DNA of 64,000 nucleotides from Sequoia sempervirens (lineage: Eukaryota > Streptophyta > Pinopsida > Cupressales > Cupressaceae), in assembly GCA_007258455.2 (NCBI GenBank), contig VDFB02193867.1:566015921-566079920 (forward strand), given 5' to 3'. Numbering within the stretch: position 1 is the stretch's first letter; each line of letters begins with the position of its first letter. The translations under genes were made by a program, and so were the position numbers. A model generated the notes under the pieces. The model saw nothing but the letters and a program-made list of their open reading frames with translations. It made no database searches and had not been told where the DNA came from. Below, piece by piece: positions 55,490 to 64,000 of the stretch.

Positions 55490-56440
55490 TTCATCTTCCC
55501 CTTGTGGGAACTCAAATATTTGAATGATTATCCATTCTGATCGAGGAAATGCAAGAAATAAATTTGGGAACTGAAGAGGATCCAAAAATCACATATGTAG
55601 CCAAATCACTATCAAAGGAAGAGTAATCTACCATCACCCAACTTCTCAAATAAGGTATCGTCAATTTTGCATGGTCATATTCAGATATGCCAGGTCTTGA
55701 TCCTACTCTAGTAGTACATCACTTGAATGTACATCCAAATGCTAAACCTGTCAAGCAGAAGCTCAAGAAAATGCATCCAAGTTGTTTTACTAGTCAAGAA
55801 AGAGTTAGAAAAGCTATTAGAGGTTTTATTTATAAGACCAATTGACTACTTTGATTGGATATCTAACATAGTGCTAGTTGCCAAGCCAAATGAGAATATC
55901 AGGGTTTGCACAGATTTTTGGGACCTCAACAAAGCCTGTCCTAAAGATGATTCCCCCCTACCAAACATTGACATGTTGGTTGATTTAACTATAGGGAACA
56001 AGATGCTTTGCCTCATGGATGGATTCTTTAGATATAATCAAGTCATAATTGCACCTGAAGATCAACATAAAACAACCTTCAGCACACCTTGGGGCACATT
56101 TTGTTACAACATCATGCCCTTTGGCCTCAAGAATACGGGGGAAACCTACCAACTTGCCATGGCTGTCATCTTTCATGATCTCATTCACATTACAATGGAA
56201 GATTATGTTGATGATCTATTGGGAAAATCCAAAGCAAGGGAAGAACATCCAATGATCCCGAAGAATATTTTTGAGTGTCTAGAGCACTATAAACTACAGC
56301 TAAATCTGAAGTGTTTCTTTGGGGTCACATCAGGAAAACTATTGGGTTTCATCATCTCCAAAAGATGCATAGAGGTTGACCTAGAAAAGGTCAAGGAAAT
56401 CATGGATATGCCTCCACCTCATAATCTAAAGTAGTTGAGG
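55490..56440 (+). pseudogene. pol: G2 reverse transcriptase
   Basis: The lead-in text at 55540-55770 (NLGTEEDPKITYVAKSL, WSYSDMPGLDP, VHHLNVHPNAKPVKQK) is in one frame; a shift near 55775 moves the rest to the frame open at 55727-56434. The core shows LVKKELEKLLE, IRPIDYFDWISNIVLVAKP, RVCTDFWDLNKACPKDDSPLP (the usual Tyr/Arg pattern altered), LMDGFFRYNQV, KTTFSTPWGTFCYNIMPFGL and the catalytic YVDDLLGKS. It ends with LGFIISKRCIEVDLEKVK. Several conserved residues are changed (NTGETYQLAM in place of the usual Ala-Thr-Tyr-Gln-Arg run). Non-functional. Confidence 0.9.
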
Positions 56441-56955
56441 AGCCTCCAAGGTAAGCTATATTCCATTTGATGGTTTATCGCTCAATTAGTTGAAAAATTC
56501 CAATCATTCAATCATCTCCTAAAAAAAGATACCACCTTCAAGTGGGATCAATAGTGTCAACTTGGTTTCGACAAAATCAAAGAGTATTTGGCTCATCTGC
56601 TCATGCTTATGCCACCAATTCTTGGTAAACCACTCCTGTTGTATATTTTTGCTACTTTAGTTGCACTAGGGGCACTATTAGCATAGCATGATTAGTCATT
56701 AGAGGAACATACAATTTGCTACATCAGTTGGACCCTAGTTGGCTATGAGCTCAATTATTCGCCAATGGAAAAAGCTTGTATGGTTGTGGTCTTTAGCTCA
56801 CAAAAGCTTCAACACTATATGCTTAATCACCCAGTGAAGTTAATCTCCAAGGTTGATCTGCTCAAATATTTGTTATCCAGAACAACTCTGACTAGTCACA
56901 AGGCTAAGTGGGTCATGCTATTGAGTGAATTTGATATAGAATATGTGGATTGAAA
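56441..56955 (+). pseudogene. pol: G2 first RNase H (pRH)
   Basis: 56460-56760 is the RT-RNase H connection with stops (LLLYIFATLVALGALLA, EEHTICYIS). 56765-56953 reads MEKACMVVVFSSQKLQHYML, LISKVDLLKYLLSR and KWVMLLSEFDIEYVD, the usual end of the Ty3/gypsy RNase H domain. Some catalytic residues in the first half cannot be judged because of the breaks. Confidence 0.82.
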
Positions 56956-57412
56956 GGCTATTAAAGGGCAAGTGATAGTTGATCATCTAACAAATGCTCC
57001 CCTAGTAGATGCCTATCCTTTGGTAACTAAATTTCCTGATGAAGAGGTCTTCATAGTATTAGAAGTGGCCACATGGAAACTCTACTTTGATGGGTCATAC
57101 ACACACAATGGAGTGGGGGCAAGAATCTTCTTTGTCACTCCCTAAGGTGATTTCATCCCAAAGTCATCCAGATTGGCTTTTCCATGCATGAATAACATCG
57201 CAAAATATGAAGGTCTCCTTATTGGCCTTAGAATTGCAATCCAATGGAGCATTACTCGCTTGAGAGTCTTTGGCAATTCCCAATTGATAATCAAACATGT
57301 TAATGATGAGTTTCTAACAAAAGATGACAAGCTATTACCTTATAAGTGCATGGTGGATGACTTCAAAAATTATTTGACTTCTATCCAGTTTGACCAGATT
57401 CAGAGAATGTAG
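56956..57412 (+). pseudogene. pol: G2 second, archaeal-type RNase H (aRH)
   Basis: WKLYFDGSYTHNGVGARIF at about 57073-57130 carries the first catalytic Asp in a YFDGS box. MNNIAKYEGLLIGLRIAI at about 57187-57240 holds the second (the usual AEYEAL appears as AKYEGL, with Glu kept at YEG). LRVFGNSQLIIKHVN at about 57260-57305 has Asn where the family normally has Asp in its GDS box. A stop lies at 57145 in PQGDF. A second RNase H after the first marks the Tat lineage of plant Ty3/gypsy elements. Confidence 0.87.
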
Positions 57413-58818
57413 AGAAAAGTAGTTGATGCCATGGCCACCATTGGTTCCCTAATAGACATGCCAAAAGATCGAACAGAGTGCGAGTTCCTAGTCGAACAAC
57501 TCTTAATCCTAGCTTATGATATCCCTAAGAGTGAAATGGTGTGTGACATTGTAGGTCCTACGTCATCATGGTATCATGATATTTACACCTACCTTCATGA
57601 TAACATCTTACATCCCGACCTTACACGCAACCAACAAAAATATTTCATCCAGCACACATCTCGTTACATTTTCATACATGATACGCTTTATTGTCATGGG
57701 TATGATGGAGCCCTTCTCAGGTGTCTAAATGATACCAAAGCTCACACTACATTAATGAAAGTACATAGTGGTGTTTGTGGGGCCCATTCAAATGGCATAG
57801 CACTAGCTAAAATAATTCTCAAAGCAAGTTGCTACTTACTGGAGAATGATTCTTTCTAGTTTGTCAAGAAATGCCTACCTTGCTAGCAACACGTGGATTT
57901 GATACATGCTCCTGCTCAGGATCTGTAGCCTCTAGTAGCACCATTGGCCTTCTCTCAGTGGGGTTTTGACTTAATCGAAAAGATATACCTCCATCCTTTG
58001 ACGACCACACCTTCATAATCACTGACACTAAGTACTTGACCAAGTGGGTGGAAGCAATGCCACTCTCTCAAATCATAGGTATTCAGATATCTAAATTCAT
58101 CCTTTTCCATATTCTCTATAGATATGTAATCCCCTCCACCATCATCATGGATAATGGAAAACAATTCAAGAACCAGGCCATGAAACACCTTTGTGAAACA
58201 TTCCACATCCAACATAGTTGGTCCACACCCTATTACCCTCAAGGTAATGGACAGGCGCAGGCCACCAATACAACTCTGATCAAGATCCTCAAAAAGGTGG
58301 TTAACAATACTAGTTGAGATTGGAACCTTCATATCCATCCCGCCCTTTGGTCCTACTGCACTTCCATCCACACCCCTACTAGAGCCACTCCATATTCTCT
58401 CATTTATGGTGCCGATGCCATCTTGCTGATTAAGGTCGAGATCCCATCACTGAGAATATCTTTAAAGAACCTCATCAGTGATGAAGATGCTCGGGTTGCA
58501 CGACTCTATCAGTTGGAACTCTTAGACAAAAAATGAATCAAAGCATATGATCACTTTCAAGCATAGCATAATTTTCTTAAGAGAATCTATAACAAGAAGG
58601 TCTATCCTCACCAATTTAGTTTTGGTAATTTAGTTCTTAAGGAGAATTAGCATACTTAACAAGACTGAGAAAATAAAGGGAAGTTTGAAGCAAATTGGTT
58701 GGGTCGTTATGTCATCATAAAAAAATAAGGATCAGGGCCATATAGACTTGCCATGCCTAAAGGAGATCCCCTTGAGGAGCCTATTAACATCATGCATCTA
58801 AAAAGGTTTTACACTTAA
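57413..58818 (+). pseudogene. pol: G2 integrase and C-terminal end of pol
   Basis: 57431-57859 is the N-terminal part ending in the zinc-binding HHCC region (YFIQHTSRYIFIHDTLYC, VHSGVCGAHSNG, then CLPC after a stop at 57858). The core starts with WGFDLIEKI near 57964 (first catalytic Asp); after a shift, 58036-58317 has TKWVEAMPLSQIIG, IIMDNGKQFKNQAM (second Asp) and YYPQGNGQAQATN, where the third catalytic Glu is Gln. The tail (ATPYSLIYGADAIL, LYQLELLDKK, GRYVIIKK, PYRLAMPKGD) runs to a TAA at 58816-58818. Stops and shifts abound. Non-functional. Confidence 0.9.
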
Positions 58819-61213
58819 GTTAGCTAGGGTATCCTATCTTGTAAAAAATCCAAAAAAGGTAAAAATTTGACAAAAATATCAAAAAAAGTCAAAAAATCAA
58901 AAAATAAAAATAAAATAAAATAGTAAAGAGAAATAATTCATCCTATGGTGAAAACCACCCATGGTGGCACCTTGGATAAGTACATTTGGTGAAAACCTGG
59001 TCACAGGCACCATTTGTAAAAGGCTTAATCATTATCTACCATGCATCTTAATTACTGTATGCTTCCACCCATCCTGATCTCATATGCTATCATCTTGTTG
59101 ATTCTAACTTTCCATCCACATCTTGTTATCCTGTCGCTTGGTATATTTTGGTTCAAGATCATTGGATGATCTTCATCTACTATCCATACTTTTGATCTTT
59201 CATCCAAATCTGAGCTTGTGGCATCCACCCTTGTCAGTTCAGTCTCGTGTCTCCATCTAGGTGTCCTTGATCATGTCAGTCTTCATTTAGATCTCATCCT
59301 GTCATGTCGGTCTTTTGGTCTTGTTTTGTCTCTCATCTTTGGTATTTTTCAAACTACATTTCCCTTATTCTTTCACATAGGCAAGGTTGATCAGTTGATC
59401 TACCGTCGAGGCTTTTTTCCATCCGGTTTTTCATCCTTCATCACTTGTCTCCACTGTCCTCTTTCCACTTTTATACATGGTCTTTTCTTGAACTACGAGG
59501 GCTTTGTGCTTTCATGTAGGCAAGGCTAATATTTGATAAGACCCCAAGCCCCTAGTTCTTTAGGGTGTGTCAGTCTTGCATCTTGTCTCTCATTTTTTGT
59601 GTTGTGTCATCAAGTATGTCCTTATCTAGCTAGTTATTCACAAATGGGATCCACTTGTATCAGGAGATTCAGTTAGTTTTGAAGGCTCCTGCATCATATA
59701 GATCTTTTAGTTTTGTATCCATATTTTTTCTTAATATGATGCATCCTTCCTAACATACCTCATCAATCTCATCCACCCTCTCGATCCTATGGAAAAGGAC
59801 ATTTGAAATTGATTGTGATCTTTTGATACTTTTGGATTCTTTTTTATCATTTGAGCTTCCTATCATGCCTTGTCAAGATCGCCATGGTTTATCATATTAT
59901 GGTGTGTTTTAACAGGTTAACATAGGGGAATATCTTGATCTTTCATTTGTTGATGTTTGCTTGGTTGTCCTGCATAGTGCCCACCAAAACCCCTAAGGTC
60001 TTTTGTTATGATGGGGCATCCTTTTGTGCTTGTAGTTATCCCAATACCTGGCCTGACCAAAGTCATCGCGACTTTGGGGTGTTGGGGTAGCCTCCTTGTT
60101 TGTTGTGTTTTATTTATGCATGAGACATGAATTGGCCTTGTTTTTTCATACCTTGGTGTCTTGTGTCTTGTGCTACAGCAAAAATAAATGCTCTTAAAAA
60201 TGACAAATCACATTAGGATTGCATTTCATTTTCCATTCCATTGCATTGCATGTATCCTCTATCCCTGCTCTATCCAACCCATGACCTATGATTTTGGTTG
60301 TGCAAACATTCATCTCCCCATCTCCCTTTCTTCTCAGGATTCCTATGGTTCCTGACAGGTGTAGTTTCACACCCATCATCCCTTTATTGTATAAGCTAAA
60401 ACAAGCATGATCCACAAATAAAGTTAACATACTGTCCGCTTCCATCATTATGCAAACCCTTATTTACACTCATGTTCCTGTTGCATTTCATTTACCTATT
60501 AGTGTTTGTAAGGAATCTAATTGCATCTCATACTACATTCTAGGCTCATGTGCATTATCATGTCATAATCATTTCAGTTTTTTTGATTACTTTTAAATGG
60601 TTATTCTAAACATCTTAGATCCATTTCAATATCATTTCATTGCATTAGCATTTTCACAATAGTCCATTTCATTAATATATAACACATCACATGCATCGCC
60701 ACCTACATCACAACATTGTTAGATCAATATACATAGCATATAATGTCATAAATAATCCATCTCATCCTATATCATAAACATGAATTATCATCATAAGCAT
60801 ATATGTACATCACACCCATATAGGGATCAACTTAAATCATCATCAACATCATCCATAATAAAATCCTCCATATAAGCATAAACATACATCATCATAAACA
60901 TATGCATGCATCACATCATCATGGTAAAATCACATACATACACGTGCATAAATAAATCATCCATCGCATGATTACAACATAGTTTCAATAGGGGCTATCA
61001 CATATCATGTAAAATCTCAAAATATAATGTCCATCACATGATCCATAATAAATTCCATCACATCATTAAAATAAATATCCATCATATACATCCATAATAA
61101 TCAAATAAATACAAGTACAAGGCTCTGAATCAAATATGATCTCTATCTCTCTATACTATGCACCCATCCTGCACTTGTTGAAAATCAGAATCATGCCATC
61201 CTTGTCCTCTCTA
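58819..61213 (+). other. G2 post-pol tail, non-coding
   Basis: A-rich start (58850-58930), a stretch with GGTGAAAACCACCC, then T-rich and CATCAT/CATAA-rich stretches (60650-61100). The layout repeats that of 26160-27590 and 15660-17190, so it is the family's 3' tail. I see no gene; frames at 59218-59529 and 60194-60448 are unconserved. Confidence 0.6.
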
Positions 61214-63799
61214 CTATGTGTTGGCCACATCTGACCTCTTTGGTGAGTCTGGCACTACCCCTATATACAGAGAGGTCTCTTGATAGCTACTATATCCTAA
61301 GGTGTGTGTCGCCACTGAGTAGGACAATGTCAGCATTTGTGGCACCTCTTTGACATAGGGAGGTACATGTTGTGTATGATCTGGCACTGCTGTGTAGTAG
61401 GCCATCATATAGTAGTTGGACTCCCTCATCTACTCATCTCTCTCTATTTCCTGATACCTAGATAAATCTCGCTCTTCCCTATACTTGTCCTAAAATTTGG
61501 TTATGGATCTCCTCTCATGTACCCACACATCCTGTGCCAACAGCAACTAACCAACCTTTGCCTGCAACTGAGACACCTACTCTATCATTCTATCCCTCTC
61601 CTCCTGCATGGCCTATATATGTTCCTGCATGACATCCATCTCCCTCTATAGTGTCTACACCTCTTCCCCTGTCTCTCCCCCCTCACCATGCATGGTATGT
61701 GCCTGGGCCTATGTTGAATCCCTCTCTCTCCACTACCTATACCTATGCCTACACTGCATACCTCTCTCTCTCTCTCTCTCCAATATTTGTATATGTTCCT
61801 GCATTCCGTCCCTCTCATCCTGCATGGTCTATACCTATACCTCAACTACATCCCTCTCATGTTGCAATGTCTACATTTTTCCTACTAATGCATCCCACTC
61901 ACCCTGCAAAGTCCATACCTGTGCCTCTGCTACATCTCTCTCACCCCACAAGGTATGAATCTGTGTCATCATCACCTCCTCTCTCCCCAACACCAAACCT
62001 ACCTCCCCAACTATCTGCTTTGTCATCTCTACTCTATCACAAATCTCGTCTCACTCCCACCTCAAATTAGTCCTCTCCCTCAGCAGCCCCTCCACCTATC
62101 TCCTCAAATCCTCCATGTCCCTCTCCACCTCCGCCAAGGCCTCTGAAGATACCTAGTCTATTGACCCTCCAAGCTCCTGTTGTCCCCTATCCTGTAGGAT
62201 GGTAACCTCAGCCTACAATTTTTCTTGCTCCCACCTCACCTTGACCAGCTCGTCATGCTCTCTAGACATCTCTACCTCTAGCTGAGTCACCTCTCCTGAT
62301 AAACTACCAACCTCATTCTACAATCCATCCCTCTCTGCTAGTACCTCCATCTCAGGATTGTCTCTCTCCTCCTCTACCTCGGCCTCCTCCTGGTCTCTCC
62401 TTCGATGTCCTCCTCTCCTCCTCACTCTCTTCTGCTAACCTCCTCCCTCAACCTCCTACTATCCTCTCCCCTATTGATCTCCTACCCCAACTACCTCCTG
62501 TCCTCTCCTCCGTTGTCCTCTCCTCCCTCTCCTTTGTCTAGCTAGTCTCATCTCATCCTTTGAACCAAAACCAAGTTCCTCTACAATTAGCTCCACCATC
62601 GTAATATGAGTTAGTCAGTGACGAGCCCACCACATAGAGAACCTCATTTTCACCCCTGCATCTGCTCTCTCTCCTCTCCTACCAGGATACTATACCTCTT
62701 GAATCCCCTCCCACTACTACCTCATGAACTTGGCAGTAATCTTCTCCACCCATGGTTACTCTTGTGTGATGCATCTAAATCTTTGTGGCCCTACAAGGAT
62801 GTCTTATTGAACTCGATATTGTCTCTACACTCTGTCTAGCCTGTGTAGCTCTACTATGTAGGGCTCTCTCCTAATCAAATAGGATATGGCACAAAAGTAT
62901 CCTCTATGTCTCTCCTCATCTCTTCTCCATCCATAAAATTTCCATGTCATGTATGGCCTTCACACTATCTAATCCTCCTGTAAATCATCCAGCACCCTCC
63001 TCCATCTATCTAGATGCCCAATGCCTGAATTATGAAATAACCATCCGTACTCTAGGCCATACCAATATGCCATTGGTAGTGTCAGATCTTGCTCCCCTCC
63101 TACCACCACTCCTGGCCTAGCCACATTGATGTTCTCCTAGACCCACACTTGTAACATCATAACCTATGTAACATTGAGTGCACCTCGATAGCACACCATA
63201 TGCATATCTCAGTATAGTTGAGCCAACATGCATGGACCCCATGCAAACTCCCCCTACCTCTACTCCACGATGTGTCTAACAACCTCCATGAAATTGAGGC
63301 TGCAAAATCATCCACTCCTATCTAGTATCAAGAGCCCACTAATCAAACCATAGAGGTTTAATGGAAATGCAGGTACTCCCAACCCTAAACATCTATCTAT
63401 ATCCAAATCCATCCCATGAAGCAGTAAGTCCTCTAGCCCAAAAAGTACCCATAAGATCTAGTCCAACTGCTCTCCCTATGATCTCATCCAACTCACCAAA
63501 TGGCCTACTATAGGTAGCTGCAGGATCCTCCACATGTCCTCCAAGGTGATCGTCATCTCCCCTGTCGGGAGGTGAAATGTTGATGTCTTTGAATCCCATC
63601 TCTCTATCAAGGTTTTCAATAGTGCTCGATGTGCTCTAGCATTTGGGTACCAGCATGTGAAGTAGACTTGCTCATGATAATGCCTCATGGTCCCCCCTAT
63701 TCATTGCCACTATGGCCGCCTCTATAAACATCTGAACACCTCTCCCACATCTGCAAGCTCCCAAACCACTGTATCCACACCACACAACGTGTTAGTCAT
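61214..63799 (-). pseudogene. Antisense PMD plus coiled-coil pseudogene of G2
   Basis: Starts at a minus-strand ATG near 63799 (MTNTLCGVDTVVWELADVG). PMD landmarks follow: FTCWYPNARAHRALLKTLIE, STFHLPTGEMTITLEDMWRI (63688-63480), a diverged middle (LNLYGLISGLL, EFAWGPCMLAQLY near 63220) and RPYMTWKFYGWRRD (near 62940). From about 62540 to 61500 the protein becomes Arg/Glu-rich and forms a long predicted coiled coil, including a 14-residue repeat with TLQHERDVVEVQV-like units (42 bp, 61590-61960). The last frame (61429-61214) is open. Many stops. It lies antisense to G2 between pol and the expected 3' LTR, as in G1. Antisense extra ORFs in this place are known in plant Tat-type elements. Confidence 0.8.
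61590..61960 (-). repeat. 42-bp coding repeat in the PMD pseudogene tail
   Basis: About five or more degenerate units of ACNNTGCARNATGAGAGGGA on the minus strand at 42-base steps, each encoding two heptads of coiled coil. CT-rich on the plus strand. Confidence 0.72.
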
Positions 63800-63888
63800 T
63801 TAAACAATTTCTTCATCTCTTTCAATTTCATCCTTGCCCTGGGTTGTCTTCTCAACATTCTTCCCCAACCTAAATGATGTTCCAGAAA

Positions 63889-64000
63889 TGTGTGCAACAT
63901 GTTTTCCTACCCTAAATGATGCAAAATAAAATAAATCCAAAAGGAGAAATACACAAAACACCACCTCAAGATTAGCCTAGTTAGACTTGAACAAAACAAA
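63889..64000 (-). repeat. Start of an inverted gypsy LTR at the right edge
   Basis: TGTGTGCAACATGTTTTCCTA and onward is the reverse complement of the G2 LTR end (30700-30808) and of the same kind as 27595. On the minus strand it is followed by TTTCTGG, like the start of the G1 LTR-PBS gap, but then diverges from the PBS. The rest lies outside the window. Confidence 0.8.

Larger units (their letters stand above)
29411..63888 (+). mobile_element. G2: large Tat-type Ty3/gypsy element carrying three nested insertions
   Basis: LTR 29411-30808, PBS 30813, leader in three pieces (30832-31343, 38420-39200, 42117-43925), gag from 43926, protease to 47618, then (after an insertion) linker, RT, two RNase H domains and integrase to 58818, a post-pol tail, and an antisense PMD pseudogene (63799-61214). 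Two RNase H domains, the second of the archaeal-like type after the first, are diagnostic of the Tat lineage. No 3' LTR in plus orientation is seen before the window ends; an inverted LTR starts at 63889. All coding parts are broken. Confidence 0.85.

Noticed and set aside
60194..60448. 84-residue minus-strand frame
   Set aside because: Isolated in the non-coding tail with no motif and no homologue in the other tails.

Overview
This window looks like intergenic DNA from a large plant genome. It is AT-rich and made almost entirely of LTR retrotransposons nested in one another. I found no host gene, tRNA or rRNA that I can support. The dense nesting and old, decayed Ty3/gypsy copies suit a large-genome seed plant, plausibly a gymnosperm, but the sequence does not prove the lineage.

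Layout. (1) 1-15556: a minus-strand Ty1/copia element (Copia-A) that runs off the left edge. Its LTR is split at 2342/14748 by a complete 12.4-kb minus-strand Ty3/gypsy element (G1, 2343-14747, TSD ATACT). G1 is chimeric: gag and protease remain, pol is gone, and in its place sit an unrelated LTR and an antisense plant-mobile-domain (PMD) pseudogene. (2) 15557-27594: old, decayed gypsy debris (3' tail, LTRs, a gag-like relic), simple repeats and a 789-bp terminal-inverted-repeat element (25351-26139). (3) 27595-29410: an inverted LTR fragment, a ~626-bp imperfect palindrome and a gypsy 3' tail. (4) 29411 to about 63888: a large plus-strand gypsy element of the Tat type (G2): LTR, PBS, long repeat-rich leader, gag, protease, RT, two RNase H domains, integrase, then an antisense PMD/coiled-coil pseudogene. 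(5) 63889-64000: another inverted LTR begins.

G2 carries three later insertions, each with a matching 5-bp target duplication: a full Copia-B element of the same family as Copia-A (31344-38414, ACTAC); a 2.9-kb gag-only element with 321-bp LTRs (39201-42111, AATTT); and a head-to-tail array of a small LTR element (47624-54509, ACATT) made of four ~1014-bp LTRs separated by three ~944-bp internal regions.

The two least described items are that array, whose internal regions keep a long coiled-coil, lysine-rich ORF that resembles no retroelement protein I know, and the antisense PMD pseudogene fused to a 14-residue-repeat coiled coil in the 3' tail of the gypsy family. All gypsy and copia polyproteins here are broken. 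Many breaks are CAA/CAG to TAA/TAG or TGG to TAG changes, as expected from cytosine deamination in silenced repeats.
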